Source of the DNA: an uncultured Lachnospiraceae bacterium
GTDB lineage: Bacteria; Bacillota; Clostridia; Lachnospirales; Lachnospiraceae
Direction of reading: 5' to 3'
NCBI GenBank assembly: GCA_934385475.1
Contig: CAKRPS010000003.1
Location: forward strand, 36,815 to 100,814
Length of the DNA stretch: 64,000 nt
Numbering within the stretch: the first letter of the stretch is position 1; each line of letters opens with the position of its first letter. Under the pieces are notes generated by a model. The model searched no databases and was not told the origin of the DNA. It worked only from the letters and a program-made list of their open reading frames with translations. This document shows, piece after piece, positions 55,192 through 62,808 of the stretch. The translations under genes and the position numbers were made by a program.

Positions 55192-56181
55192 TCAGCCAAG
55201 GATCGTATCAATCCGCTTTCTTTCTTCCTCACTGAACTCCGTATTCTCAATCATTTTGATATTGTCAAGTATCTGCGAAGGCCTGGAAGCACCGATCAGC
55301 GTACTGGTGATATCTCCATCCCGCATGATCCACGCAAGTGCCATCTCTGCGAGCGTCTGTCCTCGCTTTGACGCAAGTTCATTCAGGCTGCGGATCTTCG
55401 CAAGAGTCTCTTCCACGATCGCCGTTTCTTTCAGGAATCTTCCGTCTGTCCTGATACGGCTGTCTTCCGGGATTCCATGTAAATAACGATCCGTGAGAAG
55501 TCCCTGCGCCAACGGGCAGAACGTGATAATTCCGATTCCATTCTTTGCCGCGTACTCTTTCAGGCCGTCCTTTTCAATCGCCCTTTCAAACATGGAATAC
55601 TTTCTCTGATTGATAATAAAAGGTGTTCCGAGTTGTCTGAAAATCTGTGCAATGGCGATTGTCTGCTCCTTGTTATAATTCGAGATACCGACATAGAGTG
55701 CCTTTCCACTCCGCACAATCCCATCTAAGGCTCTTGCCGTCTCCTCCAGCGGTGTCTCCGGGTCCGGTCTGTGATGATAGAAAATATCCACATATTCCAG
55801 TCCCATCCTCTTGAGACTCTGATCCAGACTGGCCACCAGATATTTCTTGCTGCCCCAGTTTCCATAAGGGCCAGGCCACATATCATAACCGGCCTTAGTG
55901 GAGATCACCAGTTCATCCCGGTACACACCGAGACTCTTTTGCATGATCCTGCCAAAATTCTCCTCTGCAGCTCCCGGCACCGGTCCATAGTTGTTCGCCA
56001 GATCAAAGTGGGTGATTCCGTGATCAAATGCCGTCTGGCACATGTCGAGCATATTGTCAAAATTGCCGTTTGATCCAAAGTTGTGCCACAATCCCAGTGA
56101 AACTGCCGGCAGAAGAAGTCCGCTTGCTCCACAACGATTGTACTTCATGGTCTGGTATCTTTTTTCATTTGCAATATACAT
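55192..56181 (-). CDS. Aldo/keto reductase, YghZ-like
   Basis: NADPH-dependent oxidoreductase of 329 residues with the aldo/keto reductase tetrad visible: Asp in HFDLANNYG with the Tyr, Lys in ISTKAGYDMW and His in FYHHRPD. The stretch WPGPYGNWGSKKYLVASLDQ matches the YghZ/L-glyceraldehyde-3-phosphate reductase branch, which also detoxifies methylglyoxal. GGAGG lies nine bases before the ATG. Single-gene unit. The natural substrate is uncertain. Confidence 0.9.
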   Translation of the reverse strand: MYIANEKRYQTMKYNRCGASGLLLPAVSLGLWHNFGSNGNFDNMLDMCQTAFDHGITHFDLANNYGPVPGAAEENFGRIMQKSLGVYRDELVISTKAGYDMWPGPYGNWGSKKYLVASLDQSLKRMGLEYVDIFYHHRPDPETPLEETARALDGIVRSGKALYVGISNYNKEQTIAIAQIFRQLGTPFIINQRKYSMFERAIEKDGLKEYAAKNGIGIITFCPLAQGLLTDRYLHGIPEDSRIRTDGRFLKETAIVEETLAKIRSLNELASKRGQTLAEMALAWIMRDGDITSTLIGASRPSQILDNIKMIENTEFSEEERKRIDTILG

Positions 56182-56243
56182 GTAGGAACGCCTCCATTCG
56201 TTAATGAATTCAATCCATTATATCATATATCGCTGTTTTTTGC

Positions 56244-57017
56244 CTACACATGGCGGAATCTTGCAAGAAATTCCTTCGTTGCTTCTTCTTTGGGTTCTTC
56301 AAAAATCTGTCTGGGTGTTCCCTCTTCGCAGATCACGCCGTCCGCCATAAACAGTACCCGGTTTGAAACATCTCTGGCAAATGCCATCTCATGCGTTACC
56401 ACGATCATTGTCAGTCCTTCTTTGGCCAGTGAAGTCATAACCTCCAGCACCTCTCCCACCATTTGCGGGTCAAGCGCTGATGTCGGTTCATCAAACAGCA
56501 GGATCTCCGGCTCCATGGCAAGCGCCCTTGCGATTGCAACTCTCTGCTTCTGTCCACCGGAAAGCTGTCTGGGTTTCGCATTGACATAAGCACTCATTCC
56601 AACCTTATCCAGAAAAGCAAGCGCCTTCTGTCTGGCCTCCTCTTTGCTCTTGCCCGCCACCTTTGTCTGGCCGACCATACAGTTTTCCAGCACCGACATA
56701 TTATTAAACAGGTTAAAGCTCTGGAATACCATTCCAACCTTTGCCCGGTACGCCGGTATATTCATCTTACGGGTTGTAATGTCCTCTCCATGATAATAAA
56801 TACTTCCGCCGTCCGGTATTTCCAGCAGATTGATACAACGGAGCATTGTGGATTTTCCGGAACCGGATGCCCCGATCACGGATACAACATCTCCCAACCG
56901 TACCTGAAATCCAATATCTTTCAATACAGAATGCGCACCAAACGCCTTTTCCAAATGAGAAACCTCCAGGATCACAGGTTCTGCCTGCGTCTGTCTCTCC
57001 TTCTGTTCTGCACACAT
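56244..57017 (-). CDS. Polar amino-acid ABC transporter ATPase (GlnQ type)
   Basis: A 257-residue ATPase with Walker [11 protein letters not shown]-loop [10 protein letters not shown], signature [19 protein letters not shown], Walker [14 protein letters not shown] and switch His in [11 protein letters not shown], the pattern of the GlnQ/HisP family. Twelve bases after the permease. Last gene of the three-gene operon. Confidence 0.95.
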   Translation of the reverse strand: MCAEQKERQTQAEPVILEVSHLEKAFGAHSVLKDIGFQVRLGDVVSVIGASGSGKSTMLRCINLLEIPDGGSIYYHGEDITTRKMNIPAYRAKVGMVFQSFNLFNNMSVLENCMVGQTKVAGKSKEEARQKALAFLDKVGMSAYVNAKPRQLSGGQKQRVAIARALAMEPEILLFDEPTSALDPQMVGEVLEVMTSLAKEGLTMIVVTHEMAFARDVSNRVLFMADGVICEEGTPRQIFEEPKEEATKEFLARFRHV

Positions 57018-57029
57018 GACCGACTCCTC

Positions 57030-57809
57030 CTATCTCTTTTCTTTCCGTCCAAGCTGTGTTCCGATATCCATTACATCTACCAGTTCATAATCGTCCCTGC
57101 CGTCCATTTTCTTCTCCCACAGCCGCAGCAGCTTTGAAGTGATAAGGGTCATCGTCAGATAGATCACCATCACGATGGTCGCCGACTCAAAATACGTATA
57201 TAGCGCACCCGCAACACTTTTGTGTACAAAGAAAAGATCCACAACACTGATTACCGAAAGTACTGAAGTATCCTTGATATTGATGATCAGGTTATTTCCG
57301 ATCTGCGGGAGAATGTTACGGAAGGCCTGCGGAAGAATCACGCTGGTCATAGCCTGCACATGATTCATGCCAATCGCTTTCGCCCCTTCCATCTGTCCGG
57401 GATCAACCGATATGATTCCACCTCTTACGGACTCTGCCATGTAGGCCCCTGTGTTGATCGAAACGACCAGAAAAGCCGCCTGCCACATGCCAAGCTGGAT
57501 GTTAAACACCTGTGCAAGTCCATAGTAGATGAATACCGCCTGCACGATCATAGGCGTTCCGCGGAACACCTCGATATAGACCCGCAGAATGCCATTCACG
57601 ATTCCCAGCAAAATCCTTTTGCCAAGCGGATCTCTTTTCTTATCCAGAGGAATGGTCTGCAAAATACCGGAAAGGAATCCTATGATACAGCCGATAAAGG
57701 TAGACACCAGTGCAATGACCAGCGTAGCCCCTGTTCCCTTCAGATAAGAACTTCCGTATTTTTGCAAAATATAAAGTATTCTCTCAAAAAAATTCATTGT
57801 GGAAATCAT
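57030..57809 (-). CDS. Polar amino-acid ABC transporter permease (HisM/GlnP type)
   Basis: A 259-residue permease with about five membrane helices. The family motif is VEVFRGTPMIVQAVFIYYGL and the coupling helix is EGAKAIGMNHVQAMTSVILP. GGAGG precedes the ATG. A single permease gene means the channel is probably a homodimer. The C-terminal tail after the last helix is charged and longer than usual. Confidence 0.94.
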   Translation of the reverse strand: MISTMNFFERILYILQKYGSSYLKGTGATLVIALVSTFIGCIIGFLSGILQTIPLDKKRDPLGKRILLGIVNGILRVYIEVFRGTPMIVQAVFIYYGLAQVFNIQLGMWQAAFLVVSINTGAYMAESVRGGIISVDPGQMEGAKAIGMNHVQAMTSVILPQAFRNILPQIGNNLIINIKDTSVLSVISVVDLFFVHKSVAGALYTYFESATIVMVIYLTMTLITSKLLRLWEKKMDGRDDYELVDVMDIGTQLGRKEKR

Positions 57810-57847
57810 TTCCGTTTATCCTCCCGCCTGATATCCCGGTATTTTCC

Positions 57848-58690
57848 TTACTCTGACAACGGCTGTACGCTGATTGCTTCCTGCATCATGCTGTTAAAAT
57901 CATCTACTGTCATCTTCTCTAACACACCATTGATGGCATCCAGCAGTTCACTGTTGCCCTTCTGTACGGAAATACCGATATTGACCTCTTCCTCCGAAAC
58001 CTCAAAATCATCATCCGTACCGGAAAAGTCCAGAAGCTTCATATCCGGATATGCGGCGCAGGCTGCCATGGCAGTCGGCATATCCGTCACGATCAGATCC
58101 GTTCTTCCGCTCTCCAGTGCTACCAGCATAGCCGGAGCTGACTCCTGTGCCGGCTGAATATCTGCATCCTCGATCTGTTCCAGACAGTTATCGTACCAGA
58201 TTGTTCCAAGCTGAGAGGTACAGGTTGCACCCTTCAGATCTGAAAGTCCTGCTGCATCTGCATAAGCACCATCCGCTTTCACAAGTCCTACCACCGTTGC
58301 ATAATAATAAGGTTTGGAAAAATCAACCATCTCAAGCCGCTCAGCGGTCGTAGACTGTCCTGCAATAACACAGTCTACCGTGCCGGTCTGTACCGCCGGG
58401 ATCAAAGCATCCCAGTCAAGCTTTACGATCTGTAATTCACGTCCCATGCTCTCGGCAATCTTTTTGGCGATCATCACATCATAGCCGTAAGCATAGTCTG
58501 AACTGTCATTGATCGGCACCGCTCCGTTTGCATCATCCGGCTGTGTCCAGTTGTACGGCGCATAGCCGCATTCCATTGCCACCTTCAGAACCTTGCCGTC
58601 ATCCGCTGTATCTGTGGCTTTGCCACCACAGCCTGCAAGGGACAACACCATACCAACACTTAAAAGTACGCTTAAAATTTTCTTTTTCAT
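57848..58690 (-). CDS. Amino-acid-binding lipoprotein of the ABC transporter
   Basis: A 280-residue lipoprotein: signal peptide MKKKILSVLLSVGMVLSLAGC with the lipid site at the cysteine, then a family 3 binding fold (AMECGYAPYNWTQ, YGYDVMIAKKIAESMG, WDALIPAVQTGTVDCVIAG, MVDFSKPYYYATVVG). The ATG at 58690 has GGAGG six bases upstream; the open frame beyond it crosses a hairpin and is not coding. Ligand not readable; a polar amino acid is likely. Confidence 0.93.
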   Translation of the reverse strand: MKKKILSVLLSVGMVLSLAGCGGKATDTADDGKVLKVAMECGYAPYNWTQPDDANGAVPINDSSDYAYGYDVMIAKKIAESMGRELQIVKLDWDALIPAVQTGTVDCVIAGQSTTAERLEMVDFSKPYYYATVVGLVKADGAYADAAGLSDLKGATCTSQLGTIWYDNCLEQIEDADIQPAQESAPAMLVALESGRTDLIVTDMPTAMAACAAYPDMKLLDFSGTDDDFEVSEEEVNIGISVQKGNSELLDAINGVLEKMTVDDFNSMMQEAISVQPLSE

Positions 58691-58703
58691 ATGTTTCCTC
58701 CTC

Positions 58704-58742
58704 AAAAAAAATAGAGAGGAAGACCCAAAAGCCTTCCTCTCT
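58704..58742 (-). terminator. Terminator-like hairpin in the binding-protein leader
   Basis: AGAGAGGAAG (58713-58722 on plus) pairs with CTTCCTCTCT (58733-58742), followed on the minus strand by ATTTTTTTT and then directly by the GAGGAGG ribosome site. It lies between a strong promoter and the gene, so it may be an attenuator as well as the terminator of the upstream gene. Confidence 0.7.
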
Positions 58743-58757
58743 GAATTGCTTGCATTT

Positions 58758-58785
58758 ATATTAGCACGATTTGACAAAATGTCAA
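58758..58785 (-). promoter_or_regulatory. Promoter of the amino-acid transporter with palindrome over -35
   Basis: Minus-strand TTGACA (58780-58785), 16-bp spacer and TAATAT (58758-58763). The -35 is the right half of a perfect palindrome, TTGACA-AAA-TGTCAA (58771-58785), a plausible operator. Confidence 0.65.
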
Positions 58786-58818
58786 CCTCTCTGTGCCCTT
58801 TTTGTGCAATAAACTGTA

Positions 58819-59856
58819 CTATTTTGTAATATCCAGTGCGTGCCAGTATTCATCACTGCCGTATCCACAAGTTACGGTAACCTTTTTACCAACCGTCAAA
58901 ACCTTGAAATTGTTTCGGCTTCTGACCGCATCCAGCTTAATCTCCATGGTTCCGCCATTGGTATCCAGATACAGCTTTTTCTCCGTTGATTTGGAAGAAA
59001 CCGTACCGCTTACACTGAGTGTAGAGCCTGTGTTGATATTGGCAGAGCACGCCTCTTTCACACCGGTTATCGACACCGCATGCCAGTAGCCGTCATTTCC
59101 ACGATACCCTCCAACTGTCATACGGTTGCCGGAAACGTTGATAAAGCCATTGCTGGTATCCGCATCACTGTCAATCTTAAACTCCATCACACCGCTTCCC
59201 GTCGAAAGGAACAGAATACTTTCTGTCGTATTGGATGCGACCGTTCCTGTAAAGGTGTTGGTCGCTGTTCCGCCGGTAGCTCCGCTGACCGCTGTGGTGG
59301 TACTGTCCTGTGTGGCAGCCTCTGCAATAGAGATTGCATGCATATAGGCATCCGAACCTCTTGCACAGCTGATCGCATATTTCTTATTTGCCACAATTAC
59401 GGAACACTGGATATTTGTGGAGCTGTCATACTTAATCTGCATCTGACCCTGTGGGGTATCCACATACAGGACATCGCTCGTTGTCTTGTCACTGATTGTT
59501 CCGGTGACAGTCGATACCTTAGAGTTGTCAACCGTCACTCCTATGGACTGCCCGCTGCTGCTGAGTTTTAAGGCATGCCAGTACGCATCTGATCCATAGG
59601 TGATCCGTACGGAAATCTTCGTACCCGGGAGCAGGATCTTCGCCCCACTGGTATCCGTATTTCCATCCATCTTGATCTCCATCTTACCGTACTCTGTCGA
59701 AAGAAGAAGCATGTCCGAAGTTGTTCCGCTCACTACCGTCCCCTGCACCGTTGTATCCTCTGCCGCGCGGACAGTAAGCTGCGTCCACGGTATCAATAAA
59801 AGCCCTGCTGCCAGACATAGCGCAAGACAGATTTTTCTTCCCATCCACTTTTTCAT
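58819..59856 (-). CDS. Secreted protein with four tandem beta-rich repeats
   Basis: A 345-residue exported protein: signal peptide MKKWMGRKICLALCLAAGLL ending near VRAAE (type I cleavage, no lipobox), then four repeats of about 70-80 residues at roughly 36-105, 112-185, 200-272 and 279-345. Each runs GTV/GTI, a Thr/Ser-rich turn, LxLxT-x-GxMxIKxD, a central variable part and a closing GSDAYWHA-type motif (GSDAYWHA, GSDAYMHA, GNDGYWHA, GSDEYWHA). The fold could be a small OB-like or SH3-like barrel. I know no functional name for it. There is no sortase motif or membrane anchor. Its role is unknown. Confidence 0.8.
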   Translation of the reverse strand: MKKWMGRKICLALCLAAGLLLIPWTQLTVRAAEDTTVQGTVVSGTTSDMLLLSTEYGKMEIKMDGNTDTSGAKILLPGTKISVRITYGSDAYWHALKLSSSGQSIGVTVDNSKVSTVTGTISDKTTSDVLYVDTPQGQMQIKYDSSTNIQCSVIVANKKYAISCARGSDAYMHAISIAEAATQDSTTTAVSGATGGTATNTFTGTVASNTTESILFLSTGSGVMEFKIDSDADTSNGFINVSGNRMTVGGYRGNDGYWHAVSITGVKEACSANINTGSTLSVSGTVSSKSTEKKLYLDTNGGTMEIKLDAVRSRNNFKVLTVGKKVTVTCGYGSDEYWHALDITK

Positions 59857-59974
59857 TTCCTTCGTTTCCCTCCTGCATGGTGGTTTTCATAATATTTCCT
59901 TTATGTCAACCATGATACAGCATGTTCCCAGAAAATGCAATTCTTTTTCCATATTTTGTAGAAAAAACAGAGTT

Positions 59975-60673
59975 TTAGTTCACATAAAGTTCCATCCATT
60001 GTTCCATAAATGCCATCTGTTCCGGCGTGTGAAACCAATGCTCCCCATCTTCCATAATTGTCAGCGTTGCAGAATACTTCTGTGCAAATTTTTCTATCTG
60101 ATCCTGATCCATAAGATGATCCTTTTCTCCATACAGAATATTCGTAGGAGCCTCCCACCTCTCAATCGGATGTTTCAGTACCCAGGTAAAGTATTCCCAG
60201 GAAAGTGTCTGCCCGAAATCTGTCGGAATCACCTTACGTTCTTCCAACAGTTCTTCACTCACGTTGGCCCAAAGCATCATTTTGCGAATCAGTCCCTCCA
60301 TGTCTACAATTGGAGATACAAAGGCACAATTCTCTAACTTTTCTCTGGAAAGTGCCTGCATGGAAAACCAGGCTCCGATACTGACCGCATGCAGTGATAT
60401 CTTCTTCCAGCCCTGTCTTGCAAACTGCATCACCTCCGCAATTTCCGGAACACAATGCCACGGATCAAAAATATCTGCTTCGGAGGTTCTCTCTCCATGT
60501 CCCGGCATATCTATACTGAGAACCTGGTATCCCATCGGACAGACCCGGTTCGCCAGAACGATCGCTCCCTCCTTGTTTCCTCCCTGTCCATGTATGCTCA
60601 GATAAAGCTTTTCTGCCGTTTCTCCCCAGAGCAATGCCGGAACTCTTTCTATGGATATTCTTTGTTTTTTCAT
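59975..60673 (-). CDS. Alpha/beta hydrolase
   Basis: A 232-residue cytoplasmic alpha/beta hydrolase. Triad candidates are Ser in HAVSIGAWFS, Asp in YGEKDHLMD and His in DGEHWFHTP; the oxyanion region is SIHGQGGNKEGA and IDMPGHGER is the usual strand-5 turn. Substrate unknown; esterase or peptidase-like activity is possible. It is divergent from a TetR regulator with a palindromic operator at its transcription start, so expression is probably induced by a small ligand of that regulator. Confidence 0.88.
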   Translation of the reverse strand: MKKQRISIERVPALLWGETAEKLYLSIHGQGGNKEGAIVLANRVCPMGYQVLSIDMPGHGERTSEADIFDPWHCVPEIAEVMQFARQGWKKISLHAVSIGAWFSMQALSREKLENCAFVSPIVDMEGLIRKMMLWANVSEELLEERKVIPTDFGQTLSWEYFTWVLKHPIERWEAPTNILYGEKDHLMDQDQIEKFAQKYSATLTIMEDGEHWFHTPEQMAFMEQWMELYVN

Positions 60674-60723
60674 AATCTCACCTGTCCTTTTTTATCCATT
60701 TGGTTATTTTAATTAGTATTTTT

Positions 60724-60767
60724 GCTAATACAATTAGCATTATAAGTAACACAGAGTATGTTGTCAA
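60724..60767 (-). promoter_or_regulatory. Hydrolase promoter with TetR operator
   Basis: Minus-strand TTGACA (60762-60767), 17 bp and TATAAT (60739-60744), a full consensus promoter. The perfect palindrome GCTAAT-ACA-ATTAGC (60724-60738) follows at the transcription start. Confidence 0.85.
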
Positions 60768-60825
60768 TCATAAATTATTTCGCTTATTTGTTTCCTCTTT
60801 TCGATATTCTCAGCCATGTGCCGTA

Positions 60826-60854
60826 TTGACTATGCTAATGATATTAGTTATGAT
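60826..60854 (+). promoter_or_regulatory. TetR gene promoter with operator in the spacer
   Basis: TTGACT (60826-60831), 17 bp and TATGAT (60849-60854). The palindrome CTAAT-GAT-ATTAG (60835-60847) sits between the two boxes and matches the operator before the hydrolase, indicating shared control and autoregulation. Confidence 0.8.
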
Positions 60855-61013
60855 AAGTTGGACGTTAAAAAGATTAGTGTGAAAAGCTGCTCAAGAATGG
60901 AGATTAGTGTGAAAAATCCATATACGAAAGATTTTTCACACGCGAGATTTGTGTCTGCGCACACTTGACACAAACTCGATATGCGCAAAGAGCGTGCGCA
61001 GAAATGAGGATTA
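60855..61013 (+). promoter_or_regulatory. Structured 5' leader of the TetR gene
   Basis: About 160 nt between promoter and gene. It has two copies of AGATTAGTGTGAAAA 30 bp apart (60871, 60901), a 12-bp hairpin (60907-60918 with 60930-60941), a second hairpin (60943-60978) and the 33-bp leader motif (60981-61013). No ligand-binding riboswitch class is recognised. Confidence 0.5.
60981..61013 (+). repeat. 33-bp leader motif before the TetR gene
   Basis: Identical over 33 bp to minus-strand 40022-40054 before rlmN. It encodes MRKERAQK and supplies the GAGGA ribosome site of the TetR gene. Confidence 0.8.
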
Positions 61014-61015
61014 AG

Positions 61016-61570
61016 ATGCGTGTATCAAGAGAAGCCGTTATCAGAACGGCATCGGAACTTATTGACGAAAAAGGACTCTATCAGGTAGCTCTGAAGGATG
61101 TGGCAGACAAGCTTGGCATCCGCACCCCTTCTCTCTATAATCATATTGACAGTCTGGATGAACTTCTCCATGAGGTAGCGCACGCCGGAATGCGTGCCAT
61201 GAATACTCAAATGATGCAGTCTGTCCTTGGCAAGACCGCAAAAGATGCTCTGAAAGCCGCGGCGGTAGAATATCTGAATTACATGATCCTCCACCCCGGC
61301 ATCTATGAAACGATCCAGTGGATCTCCTTTCATGGAACAAAGGAAACAGAAGCCCTTCTGGAGCAGTATCATTCTCTCCTGCAGGTTCTGGTCCGCTCCT
61401 GCGATTTTCCTTCGGAAAAGACATCCGAAATCGTAGATATGTTCACAGGACTCCTCCACGGTTACACAACCCAGCAGCTCGGGAAAGCCCTGAAAACGCC
61501 TGACCCGGTCCGCAGCCAACTCTGCCTGGCCATCGATGCACTGCTTACAGGAATTCCACTGGTGTTATAA
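61016..61570 (+). CDS. TetR-family regulator
   Basis: A 184-residue regulator. Helix-turn-helix: AVIRTASELIDEKGLYQVAL, then VADKLGIRTPSLYNHIDSLD. The C-terminal half (EYLNYMILHPGIYETIQWIS) resembles the WHG-type ligand domain. The start at 61016 has GAGGA six bases upstream; the frame is open a further 17 codons through the 33-bp leader motif but that part is not expected to be translated in this frame. Divergent from the hydrolase with matched operators. Confidence 0.9.
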   Translation: MRVSREAVIRTASELIDEKGLYQVALKDVADKLGIRTPSLYNHIDSLDELLHEVAHAGMRAMNTQMMQSVLGKTAKDALKAAAVEYLNYMILHPGIYETIQWISFHGTKETEALLEQYHSLLQVLVRSCDFPSEKTSEIVDMFTGLLHGYTTQQLGKALKTPDPVRSQLCLAIDALLTGIPLVL

Positions 61571-61580
61571 TATTTCATCC

Positions 61581-62573
61581 TTATCTCAAAATAAAATGTG
61601 CATATAACGTATAGCTGTCATAATCTCCTGCTGCCCTCAGATCATTGACATTTACCGCAATCCGGTATTCCCCTGGCTCCAGGGTTCCATACAGCCATTC
61701 CCAGTCATACACGTATTCGGTGGTATCCTCCAGACGGATGGAATGTGCTACCGCATCAAAGCCATACTCACCCTGCACAACCGTTTCTGCTTCCTGCCAT
61801 TTTCCATCCTTCTGCTCCTCTATCCAGAAATCTTCCCCGAAAGAAAGCTCTGCAGCCGCTTCCCTGTCGTATTGTGTAAACGCCAGCGTACATCCCTGCG
61901 CCGATATCTCCTTAGGAAAAACAGTCAGCGCAATCTCCGGTATTCCCGAATCCTCATCGTCTACGCCGATAGCCCCGGACTGCTGCGCCGTATCAAAGGA
62001 AAGGGAATCCAAAATGGTCATCACTTCCACGCCGCTTCGCTTCCACCAGGTATCCACGTTGCTGCTGAGTGCAACGATCTGCTTGTTTTTGCCATCAAAA
62101 GAGATAAAGACCCATGCCGAATTTCCGTCATAGTAACCGATTCTGGCCGAATCTCCCGCTAACGTTGTTGTCTCCTCGGAAAGACCGGTTCCGCACACGC
62201 CAAAGTTCGTATGGTACCCGACTTCTATATATCCATCCGTCACATCTGCCGGATGGAACTGTATCCCATAGGCTGCTGACAAAAGTCTCTCGTCTCCGAC
62301 CGGGCATGTCTCATAAACCCATCCCTCCGGAATTGTCAGGGAAATTCTTCCGTAAGGGCCATCCTGTACCACCCTTTCACTTCCCTTTGTTTCCTCTGTC
62401 TCCGTTTCCCCCGGAGAGGTTTCCGGTTCCTGTACTGTCTCCTGCGTCAACACTTCCTCCTGCCCTGTCTCTGTCTCATTTGATGTTGCAGCCTCTTCTG
62501 TGCCTGCACATCCTGTCAAAAGCAGGAGCATCATTCCAACAACAACTGCATATCTTCTTTTCATAATTATCAT
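61581..62573 (-). CDS. Lipoprotein with C-terminal Ig-like domain
   Basis: A 330-residue surface lipoprotein: short basic start, hydrophobic helix and lipobox LLTGC (Cys22), a Glu/Thr-rich linker (about 25-65), a middle domain (ISLTIPEGWVYETCP onward) and a C-terminal domain with YGTLEPGEYRIAVNVND and YTLYAHFIL, a pattern I associate with bacterial Ig-like domains. Function unknown. The ATG at 62573 follows AAAGGGG; one at 62564 is an alternative. Convergent with the TetR gene, ten bases apart. Confidence 0.8.
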   Translation of the reverse strand: MIIMKRRYAVVVGMMLLLLTGCAGTEEAATSNETETGQEEVLTQETVQEPETSPGETETEETKGSERVVQDGPYGRISLTIPEGWVYETCPVGDERLLSAAYGIQFHPADVTDGYIEVGYHTNFGVCGTGLSEETTTLAGDSARIGYYDGNSAWVFISFDGKNKQIVALSSNVDTWWKRSGVEVMTILDSLSFDTAQQSGAIGVDDEDSGIPEIALTVFPKEISAQGCTLAFTQYDREAAAELSFGEDFWIEEQKDGKWQEAETVVQGEYGFDAVAHSIRLEDTTEYVYDWEWLYGTLEPGEYRIAVNVNDLRAAGDYDSYTLYAHFILR

Positions 62574-62653
62574 ATTAAATCGCACCCCTTTGCTGTAAAT
62601 CTTATTATATACCTCTTATCTGTTTTGTGTATATTGTCTTTTATTCTTAGCTT

Positions 62654-62669
62654 TTTTGTCTATTCAGAA
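62654..62669. repeat. 16-bp direct repeat, left copy
   Basis: TTTTGTCTATTCAGAA occurs here and again at 63801-63816, either side of degV; ACCTTCTG follows in both places at slightly different distances. Confidence 0.6.
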
Positions 62670-62720
62670 CACCTTCTGACATATCGTCTTTTTTCGACAG
62701 CAAGTATCTGTTTATATTTC

Positions 62721-62754
62721 TTGACATAGTATTTAATACTATATATAATAGTAT
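62721..62754 (+). promoter_or_regulatory. degV promoter with interlocked inverted repeats
   Basis: TTGACA (62721-62726), 17 bp and TATAAT (62744-62749), a full consensus. The spacer holds ATAGTAT-TTA-ATACTAT (62726-62742), and a third half-site ATAGTAT (62748-62754) overlaps the -10, so two overlapping palindromes share the middle half-site. Confidence 0.8.
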
Positions 62755-62808
62755 GTTGTTACAACAAGTAAATAAATGCGTAACCATGAAAGATATGAGG
62801 AAAAGAAA

